A DNA stretch of 64,000 bases. Origin: an uncultured Eubacterium sp. Lineage in GTDB: Bacteria; Bacillota; Clostridia; Lachnospirales; Lachnospiraceae. Where the stretch lies: positions 62,001-126,000 of the forward strand of contig CAMWXD010000002.1 of assembly GCA_947178105.1 (NCBI GenBank), in the 5' to 3' direction. Positions 53,230-61,123 of this stretch are shown here, one piece after another (the stretch's first letter is position 1; each line of letters opens with the position of its first letter). Under the pieces are notes generated by a model. That model did not search any database. It saw nothing but the letters and a program-made list of their open reading frames with translations, and was not told the origin of the DNA. The position numbers and the translations under genes are program-made.

Positions 53230-53487
53230 TTGAAAAGTTATATTGAAGAACGAGCGGTCGAGATCGCGAATTATATTATACAGTACAATGCAACAGTGCG
53301 TCAGGCGGCGAAAAAATATGGAATCAGCAAGTCTACTGTACATAAGGACTGCACGGAAAGACTAGAGCAGGTCAATCCGACCCTGGCGGCAGAGGTCAGG
53401 AAAGTATTGGATGTCAATAAATCCGAGCGCCATATCCGCGGCGGACTTGCTACGAAGGAAAAATATCTCCACCATCATTATGTATAA
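53230..53487 (+). CDS. spoIIID: sporulation transcription factor SpoIIID
   Basis: An 85-residue DNA-binding protein that activates and represses mother-cell genes in sporulation after sigma-E. The helix-turn-helix is complete: SYIEERAVEIANYIIQYNATVRQAAKKYGISKSTVHKDCTERL, followed by the conserved NPTLAAEVRKVLDVNKSERHIRGGLATKEKY. The TTG at 53230 was chosen because it gives the family N-terminus and AGGGG lies six bases before it; a TTG at 53215 would start inside the hairpin. A predicted sigma-E promoter precedes it. Confidence 0.93.
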   Translation: MKSYIEERAVEIANYIIQYNATVRQAAKKYGISKSTVHKDCTERLEQVNPTLAAEVRKVLDVNKSERHIRGGLATKEKYLHHHYV

Positions 53488-53501
53488 AAATGGATTTATA
53501 G

Positions 53502-53530
53502 ATGACAGCTTTAGAAATTGGTGTTATAAT
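53502..53530 (+). promoter_or_regulatory. sigma-A-type promoter for the coiled-coil membrane protein gene
   Basis: ATGACA at 53502-53507, a 17-bp spacer and TATAAT at 53525-53530, about 55 bases before the start of the next gene. Confidence 0.6.
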
Positions 53531-53585
53531 ATGTTCCAACAGACAGATTCATGAAAAACAGTACAGTTCCTAAGAGGAGCAGGAC

Positions 53586-54653
53586 ATGGATGAAAACCAA
53601 AAAGAAGAACAAAGCATTTCGATCAATGATGTGGAATATCTGCCGGTGACCAGAGGCGTCAAGGAAAGTATGCGGGTGCAGAAGACAGAATACATCCGTC
53701 AGCAGATGCTAAGGCGCCAGGAAAACGAAGATGCGCTGATGGCACAACTGCTGGAAGAGCAGAGGGTCATAGACGGCTTACAGAAAAAAATCAATGAAAA
53801 TCTGGAACAGACGGAGGAAGCAAGCAAATACAACAAAGAGTTTCAGGAAAGCATGAATGCACAGATTTATGCCCTGCATGGTATTTCCGAGGATAAGCTG
53901 GAGGGCATGAGGGAATATAAAAACGCCTATTATCAGGGGTGCGCGTTTTCTTTATTTCTGCTGTCTGCTGCGCTGATTATTTTGTGCGGGGCGCTGCATG
54001 GGTTTGCGTCGGAAATCTGTGTATTTATGCTTGCATACACCGGAATCGAAGGAGCGCTGCTCACACAGGAACACAAAAGGCCAAGGCCCGTTGCCTGGCT
54101 GTGCAGGCTGCTGTATCTTTTGATGTTTCCAGCTATGATGGTGATGTTTGTCTGTTACGAACTGAAATATCCAGAATATGGAATGTTTATGCCATATGCA
54201 GTCGCTGCGGGAATCGGGGTGCTGATTTTTGCAACGCTTTCTTATTTTTTGTACAACCCATACCACAGCATGAAGAAAAAAGTACGGGAAGCAAAAGAAC
54301 ACATCGAAGATATTGAAAAGATCGCCAAAAAAGAGGTGCGAAAAAACCAGAACAAACGCAGGAAGGAAGAAAAGAAGCTGCACAGGCAGCTTGCAAAAGA
54401 GGACAGGCAGCAGCAGCGGCGCATCCGTAAAAAGCTGCAAAACTATGCGCAAAGCCAAAGCAGTGCGCAAAGCCAAAACAGTGCGCAAAGCCATACACTG
54501 CACAGCTTTTTAGCAGCCTGCAAACATAAATTTGCCCAAAGCGGCGAGCCGCAAAGCAGCCAGGAGCAGCCAGACATGCAGGAAGTACAGGAGCCGGAAC
54601 ATAAAAGCGGGCAGCCGCAGGGGCAGGCACAAGCCGAAATCAAGCTGGAATAG
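53586..54653 (+). CDS. unrecognised coiled-coil membrane protein with repetitive tail
   Basis: A 355-residue protein I do not recognise. The N-terminal ~110 residues are charged and helical (coiled coil with many Glu, Gln, Lys). About four hydrophobic segments follow (roughly 117-230), then a second strongly basic coiled coil (roughly 225-285) and a Gln/Ser/Ala-rich tail. The tail includes three tandem 18-bp DNA units at 54447-54500 giving AQSQSS/AQSQNS/AQSH. AAGAGGAG precedes the ATG. The stop abuts the end of the converging gene at 54654. A membrane-linked scaffold is possible but not shown. Confidence 0.65.
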   Translation: MDENQKEEQSISINDVEYLPVTRGVKESMRVQKTEYIRQQMLRRQENEDALMAQLLEEQRVIDGLQKKINENLEQTEEASKYNKEFQESMNAQIYALHGISEDKLEGMREYKNAYYQGCAFSLFLLSAALIILCGALHGFASEICVFMLAYTGIEGALLTQEHKRPRPVAWLCRLLYLLMFPAMMVMFVCYELKYPEYGMFMPYAVAAGIGVLIFATLSYFLYNPYHSMKKKVREAKEHIEDIEKIAKKEVRKNQNKRRKEEKKLHRQLAKEDRQQQRRIRKKLQNYAQSQSSAQSQNSAQSHTLHSFLAACKHKFAQSGEPQSSQEQPDMQEVQEPEHKSGQPQGQAQAEIKLE

Positions 54654-55232
54654 CTATTTTGAAGGCGGGTTGCACAAGCGGCACAAGAAAGAAAAGGTAA
54701 TATCTGTCCCATCATTTGGCTGCATCAGAGAAAAGATAAAGTCGGTAAGAAGAGCCAGGTCAAATAAACCGATCGTCAGAACCTGCACAGAGCATTGCAG
54801 CCGGTTCCATGTATGAAAGAGAAAAGGCCCAATCCATTTGAGCCATAAAACACCGAAAATACCGAAGCCAAGCGCGGAAAAAAGGCAGATATAACCGCCC
54901 AGATTCAGCGGATATCCACTGTAATCCCAATATTTTCGATGGAAAATATGCCAGAGCAGCCAGCCGGCAGCAAGCTCTGTCAGGCAGCCTCCGCACATAC
55001 TTAAAAAGAAAGAGCGGATACACTCCGGTTTTTGGTAATAAAATAAAACAGACAGCAGCACAGCACCGATTCCATAAACAGGCAGATACGGGCCATACAA
55101 AAATCCCCGGTTGACAAAATGATGTTCTTTCACAAGAAAGAGCAGCACTTCCCAAAGCCAACCGCCAATAGCAACGGCTAATCCGATAAAGTTATAGAAA
55201 CAAATAGATGCAGTCAGTTGTTTTCTTTTCAT
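54654..55232 (-). CDS. putative ABC-transporter-type membrane protein (CmpB/PF06541 family)
   Basis: A 192-residue integral membrane protein with about five helices, of the family annotated as 'putative ABC transporter permease' (PF06541). Typical stretches are NFIGLAVAIGGWLWEVLLFLV, GFLYGPYLPVYGIGAVLLS and the aromatic WHIFHRKYWDYSGYPLNLGGYICLFSALGFG. Transport has not been shown for the family. The ATG at 55232 begins a usual N-terminus; a GTG at 55259 is in frame. Neither has a strong ribosome binding site. It converges exactly with the gene at 53586. Confidence 0.75.
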   Translation of the reverse strand: MKRKQLTASICFYNFIGLAVAIGGWLWEVLLFLVKEHHFVNRGFLYGPYLPVYGIGAVLLSVLFYYQKPECIRSFFLSMCGGCLTELAAGWLLWHIFHRKYWDYSGYPLNLGGYICLFSALGFGIFGVLWLKWIGPFLFHTWNRLQCSVQVLTIGLFDLALLTDFIFSLMQPNDGTDITFSFLCRLCNPPSK

Positions 55233-55332
55233 AGTGGTTAGTTTATCAAAAAACACCAAAAATATGCGTCCGACATAGGATCTAATACTTATCTTATAAA
55301 ATAAAGGAATTCACAAATAAGGAGGAATCATC

Positions 55333-55998
55333 ATGAAGCAAAGTGAAATACTAGAACATGTAGACCATACATTGCTGCTGCAAACAGCGACATGGGAGGA
55401 GATCAAACAGATCTGCGACGATGCGGTGAAGTATCAGACAGCGTCTATCTGCATTCCGCCAAGCTATGTAAAGCAGGCATCGGAATATGTACAGGGAAAA
55501 ACGTCAGTCTGCACAGTCATTGGATTTCCAAATGGATATATGACGACCAGCACAAAGGAATTTGAGACAAAGGACGCGATCGCAAACGGCGCGTCAGAAA
55601 TTGATATGGTAATCAATATTGGCTGGCTGAAAGACAAAAAATATGACCTGATCGAAGAAGAAATCTGCACACTGAAAACAGCCTGCGGAGACAAAATATT
55701 GAAAGTCATTATAGAAACCTGTCTGTTATCGGACGAGGAAAAAGTGAAAATGTGTGAGATTGTAACGAGGTCTGGCGCAGATTATATCAAAACATCCACC
55801 GGATTTTCCACTGCCGGAGCAACCTTTGCAGATATCGAGCTGTTTGCAAAGCACATCGGGCAAAATATCAAGATCAAAGCCGCAGGCGGAATTACTTCTA
55901 TGGATGACGCAGAAAAGTTTCTCGCTTTAGGTGCAGACCGCCTTGGGACAAGCCGGATGATCAAGATTGTGAAAAATGAACAGGCGTCAGGGTATTAA
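55333..55998 (+). CDS. deoC: deoxyribose-phosphate aldolase
   Basis: A 221-residue class I aldolase that splits 2-deoxyribose 5-phosphate into glyceraldehyde 3-phosphate and acetaldehyde in nucleoside breakdown. The Schiff-base lysine motif YIKTSTGF is near residue 155 and a second catalytic lysine lies in [15 protein letters not shown] at the N-terminus and LGTSRMI near the end are typical. AAGGAGG precedes the ATG. No other deo gene is adjacent. The reading frame stays open after the stop through a 42-bp tandem repeat. Confidence 0.95.
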   Translation: MKQSEILEHVDHTLLLQTATWEEIKQICDDAVKYQTASICIPPSYVKQASEYVQGKTSVCTVIGFPNGYMTTSTKEFETKDAIANGASEIDMVINIGWLKDKKYDLIEEEICTLKTACGDKILKVIIETCLLSDEEKVKMCEIVTRSGADYIKTSTGFSTAGATFADIELFAKHIGQNIKIKAAGGITSMDDAEKFLALGADRLGTSRMIKIVKNEQASGY

Positions 55999-56353
55999 AG
56001 CCAGAATGCCTGTTGCAGCCAGAGAAGCAAAACAGCAGAAAAAGCAGGTGCCTGTTGCAGCCAGAGAAGCATAACAGCAGGAAAAGCTGGTACCTGTTGC
56101 AGCCAGAGAAGCAAAACAGCAGGAAAGTGGGAGCTTGCTGTGGCTAGAAAGCAGGAAAGATTGACGTTTGGTGCAGATGGTAAGCAGGATAGATAAGCAG
56201 GAAAGAAAAGGCAGAAGCGATCAGTCCAGCAGAAAGCAGGAAAGATTGGCTTTTAGCGGTTAGAACAGAAACAAACAGCAGGGCCTTGTGCGGCTTGCGA
56301 AGAGAGAAACAAAGAGTTTTTGAGTGGAAAATATGGATAAAAGGGGAAAAACG
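55999..56353 (+). other. repeat-rich intergenic region between deoC and guaA
   Basis: About 355 bases with no accepted gene. The left half holds the 42-bp tandem repeats (56009-56134), and four copies of AGCAGGAAAG are scattered to about 56245. No purine riboswitch or clear promoter for guaA was found. Confidence 0.6.
56009..56134 (+). repeat. three tandem 42-bp repeats
   Basis: Units start at 56009, 56051 and 56093. Each begins CCTGTTGCAGCCAGAGAAGC, the first ~30 bases are almost identical, and the ends vary. A degenerate fourth copy follows near 56134. The period is a multiple of three, and the deoC frame after its stop is open through all copies, giving a repeated 14-residue CCSQRS-type unit without a start codon. 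Confidence 0.88.
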
Positions 56354-57895
56354 ATGAGTCAGGAAAAAATCATTGTGTTGGATTTTGGTGGACAGTACAA
56401 TCAGTTGATTGCGCGGCGAGTGCGTGAATGCAATGTATACTGCGAAGTGCATTCTTATCAGATTTCCATAGAAGAGATCAGGAAAATGAATCCTAAGGGA
56501 ATTATTTTTACAGGCGGGCCAAACAGTGCCTATTTAGAAGAGTCTCCGACATGCAGCAAAGAAATATTTGAACTTGGCATTCCGGTTCTGGGCATCTGCT
56601 ATGGTTCCCAGGTTATGGCACATGTCCTGGGAGGAAGTGTGAAGACAGCGCCTACAAGTGAATATGGAAAAACAGACGTGACAATAGATCCATCAAGCGT
56701 CCTGTTTGACGGTGTCCATACAAATACGGTCTGTTGGATGAGCCATACCGATTATATTGAAAAAGCTCCCGATGGCTTTCAGATTACAGGCCATACCCCG
56801 GTTTGTCCAGTTGCAGCGATGGAATGTCCGCAGCGAAAGCTGTATGCGACACAGTTTCATCCTGAGGTAATGCATACAGCAGAAGGCAAGAAAATGCTGT
56901 CTAATTTTGTATACAGCATCTGCGGCTGCACTGGTGATTGGAAAATGGATTCGTTTGTTGCAAAAACAATCCAAGAAATCCATCAAAAAGTCGGAGACGG
57001 TAAAGTGCTCTGTGCATTATCCGGCGGCGTGGACTCTTCGGTTGCTGCTGTCATCCTGGCAAAAGCCGTAGGAAAGCAGTTGACCTGCGTATTTGTAGAT
57101 CATGGCCTGCTGCGTAAAAATGAAGGAGATGAGGTAGAAGCGGTATTTGGGCCGCAAGGACCATATGATCTGAACTTTATCCGCGTCAACGCGCAGGAGC
57201 GTTTTTACAAAAAGCTGGAAGGCATCGAAGATCCAGAAACAAAACGCAAGCTCATCGGTGAAGAATTTATACGGGTATTTGAAGAAGAAGCAAAAAAGAT
57301 CGGCGCCGTAGATTATCTTGTACAAGGCACCATATATCCAGACGTAATTGAATCAGGGCTTGGTAAGTCAGCGACAATCAAGTCCCATCATAACGTAGGC
57401 GGACTGCCGGATTACGTAGATTTTAAAGAAATCATTGAGCCGCTGCGCCTGCTCTTTAAAGACGAAGTAAGACAGGCAGGTCGTGAGCTTGGCATTCCAG
57501 AACACCTCGTCAGCCGCCAGCCATTTCCAGGCCCAGGGCTTGGCATTCGGATTATTGGCGAAGTAACTGCTGAAAAAGTAAAGATCGTGCAGGATGCGGA
57601 TGCAATATACCGTGAGGAGATTGCAAATGCGGGCCTGGAAAAGACGATAAACCAATATTTTGCAGCATTGACAAATATGCGGTCAGTCGGGGTGATGGGA
57701 GACGGACGAACCTACGACTATGCTGTGGCACTGCGCGCAGTGACAACGACGGATTTTATGACAGCAGAGTGTGCAGAGGTTCCGTTTGCGGTGTTGCAGA
57801 AGGTGATGAACCGTATTGTAAATGAGGTGAAAGGGGTTAATCGGGTGGTGTATGATTTGACGAGTAAGCCGCCGGGGACGATTGAGTTTGAATAG
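56354..57895 (+). CDS. guaA: GMP synthase (glutamine-hydrolysing)
   Basis: A 513-residue cytoplasmic enzyme turning XMP into GMP. The N-terminal glutamine amidotransferase domain has [16 protein letters not shown] and the catalytic Cys in GICYGSQ, with the His/Glu pair in ATQFHPEV. The ATP pyrophosphatase domain follows with the P-loop [13 protein letters not shown], and the C-terminal dimerisation domain ends in KPPGTIEFE. The ATG at 56354 follows AAGGGG. The 3' end is a known integration site for genomic islands, and an integrase gene lies just beyond it here. Confidence 0.97.
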   Translation: MSQEKIIVLDFGGQYNQLIARRVRECNVYCEVHSYQISIEEIRKMNPKGIIFTGGPNSAYLEESPTCSKEIFELGIPVLGICYGSQVMAHVLGGSVKTAPTSEYGKTDVTIDPSSVLFDGVHTNTVCWMSHTDYIEKAPDGFQITGHTPVCPVAAMECPQRKLYATQFHPEVMHTAEGKKMLSNFVYSICGCTGDWKMDSFVAKTIQEIHQKVGDGKVLCALSGGVDSSVAAVILAKAVGKQLTCVFVDHGLLRKNEGDEVEAVFGPQGPYDLNFIRVNAQERFYKKLEGIEDPETKRKLIGEEFIRVFEEEAKKIGAVDYLVQGTIYPDVIESGLGKSATIKSHHNVGGLPDYVDFKEIIEPLRLLFKDEVRQAGRELGIPEHLVSRQPFPGPGLGIRIIGEVTAEKVKIVQDADAIYREEIANAGLEKTINQYFAALTNMRSVGVMGDGRTYDYAVALRAVTTTDFMTAECAEVPFAVLQKVMNRIVNEVKGVNRVVYDLTSKPPGTIEFE

Positions 57896-57949
57896 CGGAC
57901 ATTTGGACTGGAAAGCCTGATTTTATAGGGTTTTCCAGTTCTTTTTCTG
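57880..57949 (+). other. guaA 3' end: probable attachment site plus guaA terminator
   Basis: The last bases of guaA (about 57880-57895, ATTGAGTTTGAATAG) correspond to the region used by guaA-specific integrases and would be one att half; the other would lie outside the window. A terminator follows: ACTGGAAA (57908-57915) pairs with TTTTCCAGT (57931-57939), followed by TCTTTTTCT. The att assignment is inference. Confidence 0.45.
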
Positions 57950-58016
57950 TATCCGTGAGATTGATATGAGATGGAAAAATAAGCTCTTTCCACATATTCC
58001 GCAGAACCGGAAATTG

Positions 58017-58118
58017 TTGTAAAATGTCAAAAGGTGTGCTACAATGCATTCAGGTGCTGCCAGGATGGCAGGCGGTTAGCCCTCTCCGGAGGGGCGTTAA
58101 ATAGCATGATGCCGGAAT
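58017..58118 (+). other. promoter and leader resembling a holin-like small toxin gene, with truncated reading frame
   Basis: TTGTAA (58017-58022), a 17-bp spacer and an extended TGC-TACAAT (58037-58045) form a promoter. The leader contains GCCATCC-type dyads and the near-palindrome CTCTCCGGAGGGG, as I recall for holin-like type I toxin genes of Firmicutes. The ATGATG at 58105 is followed only by CCG GAA TAA, so no toxin is encoded. It lies between guaA and the integrase and points toward the integrase. Confidence 0.35.
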
Positions 58119-58122
58119 AATT

Positions 58123-59217
58123 TCAAGTATTTTCTTCATCCGGCCTGCGCAGTTTATTCAATGCCCCAGCCAGTTTCGTATCTTTTTCTGGATATAAATG
58201 TGAATAAGTGTCGAGTGTGGTTTTAGCAGATTCGTGTCCAAGCCTTTCTGAAATTTCTAGGATGTCAAAACCCATGTCGATCAGCATACTGGCGTGTGAA
58301 TGCCTGAGGTCATGTACACGTATGTTTGGCAGGCCGGTTTTTTCTGCAACCCGTTTGATCTCCTTTTCCAGTGCGGATTTTGTAAAATAAAAGATCCGGT
58401 CGTCTTTTCCGATTCCTCCAAGTTTAGAGATATATTCAAATATATCCTCATAAAGAAAATCGGGTATGGCGATACTCCGGTTGCTTTTCGCTGTTTTAGG
58501 GATTAGGATCAGCTCCTCGCCTTTTACTTTGGCATAGTTCTTGTTTATGGAAATGCGCTTGTCCGGCAGGATGTCAGCAGGCGTAAGCGCCAGAAGCTCT
58601 CCAGAACGCATTCCCGTGTAGAACAGCATATCAAAAGCCAGTTTTGTTGCAGATTTCTGGATGTTTTTGGAGAATGCCTCATACTGCTCCCGCGTCCAGT
58701 ATTTCATTTCACCAGCCCTGCTTTTTCCGATGCTTCCTGCTGCCCTGCAGGGGTTGGATGTTAGGCTATAATGCGTTACGGCATAGTTCAGTATTGCGGA
58801 AAGCTGGTTATTCACAGTCTTTAAATATGTCTGAGAATACGGCTTTCCGTTTTCATCCCGGAAAGATATCAGCTCGTTCTGCCATTTACGGACTTTTATG
58901 GTGTCAATGTCGCATACCTTGAGCCTGGAAAAGTAAGGGAGCAGCTTGCTGTCTATGATATTCCGCTTGTTGTCCATAGTGGTAGGCTTTAAGCGGTGCG
59001 ACATATCCTCCATGTAATTTTCCACAAGGGAAGAAAAGAAGATGTCGCTTGTGGCGTTTTGCTGGCCCAAGACAGAACGCTCGTATTCTTTTGCTTCACG
59101 CTGCGTCTTAAAGCCGCGCTTGCAAGTGTGCCGGTATTTTCCGGTCCAGTCGGTGTAGTTGAAGGCGGCATACCACATGGTTTTGCCGTTTTTGAGTGTA
59201 TATTTGTATACAGGCAT
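58123..59217 (-). CDS. int: tyrosine-type site-specific integrase
   Basis: A 364-residue tyrosine recombinase. An N-terminal arm-binding domain (MPVYKYTLKNGKTMWYAAFNYTDWTGKYRHTCKRGFKTQREAKEYE) is followed by a SAM-like core-binding domain and a catalytic domain with R in TGMRSGELLAL, HDLRHSHASML and LGHESAKTTLDTYSH (catalytic Tyr near 338). Its 3' end faces the guaA 3' end, which suggests integration there. A diverged broken copy of its first 11 codons lies at 60123-60155, upstream of dinD. AGGAAG precedes the ATG. Confidence 0.94.
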   Translation of the reverse strand: MPVYKYTLKNGKTMWYAAFNYTDWTGKYRHTCKRGFKTQREAKEYERSVLGQQNATSDIFFSSLVENYMEDMSHRLKPTTMDNKRNIIDSKLLPYFSRLKVCDIDTIKVRKWQNELISFRDENGKPYSQTYLKTVNNQLSAILNYAVTHYSLTSNPCRAAGSIGKSRAGEMKYWTREQYEAFSKNIQKSATKLAFDMLFYTGMRSGELLALTPADILPDKRISINKNYAKVKGEELILIPKTAKSNRSIAIPDFLYEDIFEYISKLGGIGKDDRIFYFTKSALEKEIKRVAEKTGLPNIRVHDLRHSHASMLIDMGFDILEISERLGHESAKTTLDTYSHLYPEKDTKLAGALNKLRRPDEENT

Positions 59218-59229
59218 TTAAGCATCTTC

Positions 59230-60111
59230 CTATTCTAGAAACATATTATCCTGTCGGCGTTTTTTATCTTCCTTTTCAAGCTGCGTGACGCTTTTTTCCG
59301 GCGTAGGCAACTGCTCCGGCATGGTCCCGCCCAGGTCGGAAATGGTCTGGCGCACTTTTTTTCCGACGCTGTAATGTGTCTGGTTTGCAGCGTCTTTTCC
59401 TATAATGTTTTCCCTGCGTAACTTTGCATCCGTCTGAGTGGCGCGGAACAGGTTTGCGGCCAGTTCTTCTGAACCCATATATTCTAAAATATCTTGGCTT
59501 TTCTTTAAGCCTTTGCGCTTTTTTATATCTGAGGCTTTCAGCCCGCCATACAGCCCCATGTATCCGTAGTTCTGGAAAGCGGCATATTCAAGTGGTGTTT
59601 CTACGCCGGCATTGTGTGCGGCTTCTGCCAGGGATTTGTTATGTCTTTTCAATTCATTTCGGATGGCGATTCGCTTCTGGCTTTCAGACAGTTCATCGAA
59701 ATCCTCTATAAGTTCCTGTTGCCTGGTTTTTATAGCAAAATAGGACTGCCCCAAGGCAATTACTTTTTTGCGGGGGTCCCCATTCTGCACAATGAGGTAG
59801 CAGGCGTAACGGGAAAGCTCATAATCATCAATTTCACGTTCCGCACCAGAACCGACGTTGACCATTTTTCCCACTTGGGAAAAATGGTCAGAGACACTGT
59901 TTTTACTGTTCATGCAGGCATTCTTGGCTTTTTCAATAACATTTAAAAATTTATCCCAGCGCTTATATTCGAGTACAGTTTGAAGTTGCCTTGCATACCA
60001 GAATTCTTGTCCGTATTCATTTATATGCTTGATTGAGTCGAAAAGTGACTGTGTGTCTTCTACAGCAGAAACAAGCGCCTCTTCTGACTCAAAGTTAAAA
60101 TAAAATACCAT
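59230..60111 (-). CDS. dinD: DNA-damage-inducible protein D (DinD-like)
   Basis: A 293-residue protein of the DinD family, which is induced by DNA damage in E. coli and counteracts RecA filaments there. Visible blocks are WYARQLQTVLEYKRWDKFLNVIEKAKNACMNS, the central DYELSRYACYLIVQNGDPRKKVIALGQSYFAIKTRQQE and EYAAFQNYGYMGLYGGL. GGAGG lies nine bases before the ATG. It stands between the integrase gene and a remnant of an integrase start, so it looks like inserted cargo. Confidence 0.88.
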   Translation of the reverse strand: MVFYFNFESEEALVSAVEDTQSLFDSIKHINEYGQEFWYARQLQTVLEYKRWDKFLNVIEKAKNACMNSKNSVSDHFSQVGKMVNVGSGAEREIDDYELSRYACYLIVQNGDPRKKVIALGQSYFAIKTRQQELIEDFDELSESQKRIAIRNELKRHNKSLAEAAHNAGVETPLEYAAFQNYGYMGLYGGLKASDIKKRKGLKKSQDILEYMGSEELAANLFRATQTDAKLRRENIIGKDAANQTHYSVGKKVRQTISDLGGTMPEQLPTPEKSVTQLEKEDKKRRQDNMFLE

Positions 60112-60122
60112 CTAGCGATACC

Positions 60123-60155
60123 TCCGTTTTTGAGTGTGTATTTATAAGCGGGCAT
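60123..60155 (-). pseudogene. remnant of integrase 5' end
   Basis: On the minus strand from 60155 the sequence encodes MPAYKYTLKNG and then runs into unrelated sequence with the dinD ribosome binding site. The integrase begins MPVYKYTLKNG. The two 32-base stretches differ at five positions, three of them synonymous, so this is a diverged homologue rather than a recent copy. Confidence 0.8.
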
Positions 60156-60184
60156 AGCTTATCCTTTTTCGCTTGCAGCCTGGT

Positions 60185-60496
60185 TTACAGGCCAAGGAGC
60201 TGCATCAGGAGCACAGCGCCTATTTTCATGCCTGTTTCAAAATGTGCACGGTTTGCGTCACAAATACTGTCTACCAGCCCGCCGGCGTAGCTCTCGACCA
60301 TGGGTATCACATCAAGGTTATTTTGTGGTAAAAACTGGCGTGTGATGCGTTTTGTGTATTCTTCGATCTCTCTTTCTGTATTTTTTTCAGTTTCCATTAA
60401 AAAAGACGGTGTATGCTCATGCATTTTATCCAGGATTGTTTCAACGATGGCATCCAGGCTGAGGCTATCGTATAATTCATTGTTTTTCATTGGCAT
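60185..60496 (-). CDS. unrecognised 103-residue element protein
   Basis: A short acidic helical protein with GGAGG eight bases before the ATG. The N-terminus is ELYDSLSLDAIVETILDKMHEHTP, the middle has a charged helix and the C-terminus ends GMKIGAVLLMQLLGL. No catalytic motif is visible. It lies between the integrase-start remnant and the DUF4041-tail remnant, so it may be part of the ancestral integrase-side core of the element. Confidence 0.65.
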   Translation of the reverse strand: MPMKNNELYDSLSLDAIVETILDKMHEHTPSFLMETEKNTEREIEEYTKRITRQFLPQNNLDVIPMVESYAGGLVDSICDANRAHFETGMKIGAVLLMQLLGL

Positions 60497-60510
60497 AGGG
60501 CTTTCCTCCT

Positions 60511-60570
60511 TTAGTTTGCTGGTTTTATTTTCTTTAAGCCTTTGTGGGGCCGTGTCCTAATGAAATGTAG
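60511..60570 (-). pseudogene. remnant of a DUF4041-type gene 3' end
   Basis: The minus strand reads HFIRTRPHKGLKKIKPAN and a stop, in frame. The full gene at 61124 ends HIQLERGPRKGLKKIETKV. At the DNA level the core AAAGGCYTAAAGAAAATA is conserved in both. Sequence before it is not open. The hicBA pair lies between the real tail and this remnant. Confidence 0.75.
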
Positions 60571-60622
60571 ATTTTCTTTATGATTCCATCCATTTTGCTT
60601 TTGGCATACGCATTAGCTGGCT

Positions 60623-60643
60623 ATGTATATTCAAAATATACAT
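60623..60643. repeat. AT-rich palindrome downstream of hicA
   Basis: A perfect 9-bp inverted repeat (ATGTATATT/AATATACAT) around CAA. No T-run follows, so it is a possible protein-binding site or message-end structure rather than a clear terminator. Confidence 0.5.
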
Positions 60644-60670
60644 ATGCTCAATACCGGGTTTTCAAGCAGG

Positions 60671-60868
60671 CTATCGGAATCGGTAGCTGATTCCGCTTTG
60701 TTTTAAAATTTCATTTGCCATATGCCGTGATTTTATTTTTGTATCAACCGCTATGCTGCGGTTTGTAATTGGGCTATACCAAATATCGTGGTCCCCTTTT
60801 CCATGGCGGCTGAAAAAACAGCCGTTCTGGGCAAGGATTTTTCGGACAAGTTTTTCATATTCAGCCAT
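60671..60868 (-). CDS. hicA: HicA-type mRNA interferase toxin
   Basis: A 65-residue double-stranded-RNA-binding-fold protein of the HicA family, which cleaves mRNA until neutralised by HicB. The active-site His stretch is FSRHGKGDHDIWYSP and the C-terminus has IKSRHMANEILKQSGI. It starts one base into the stop of the upstream antitoxin gene (TAATG), the tight coupling typical of toxin-antitoxin pairs. Confidence 0.87.
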   Translation of the reverse strand: MAEYEKLVRKILAQNGCFFSRHGKGDHDIWYSPITNRSIAVDTKIKSRHMANEILKQSGISYRFR

Positions 60869-61086
60869 TACAACACCGCCATTTCTCGGCCTTCAGAAAC
60901 AAATGATATTGGGCCAGGCGGGAAGCCAGGGCAATTTAGTTCCAGAAGTTCTGGGGCGGCAAGTTTGACGCGCGCCAGTAATGTATCATAGGATTCAGAC
61001 TCCATGATAAGACCTGGAATATTGTCGCTTGTTGCATACCAGACATTGGCATCACTGTCCCAAGTTATTTTTACAATGTATTCCAT
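60868..61086 (-). CDS. hicB: HicB-like antitoxin (DUF1902 type)
   Basis: A 72-residue protein with the HicB partial RNase-H-like fold (ITWDSDANVWYATSDNIPGLIMESESYDTLLARVKLAAPELLELN). It lacks the C-terminal DNA-binding domain of longer HicB proteins, so repression of its own operon may need another protein. AGGAGG lies upstream of the ATG. Antitoxin before toxin is one of the two known orders. Confidence 0.82.
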   Translation of the reverse strand: MEYIVKITWDSDANVWYATSDNIPGLIMESESYDTLLARVKLAAPELLELNCPGFPPGPISFVSEGREMAVL

Positions 61087-61123
61087 TAAGGATACCTCCT
61101 GATAAAGAATATTTACATTTTAT

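Noticed and set aside
56009..56134. Possible CRISPR array
   Set aside because: The repeats are directly adjacent with a 42-bp period and no unique spacers, and no cas genes are nearby.
60060..60155. Intact small gene starting MPAYKYTLKNG
   Set aside because: After 11 codons matching the integrase the frame enters the dinD gene in another phase and stops; it is better read as an integrase stub.
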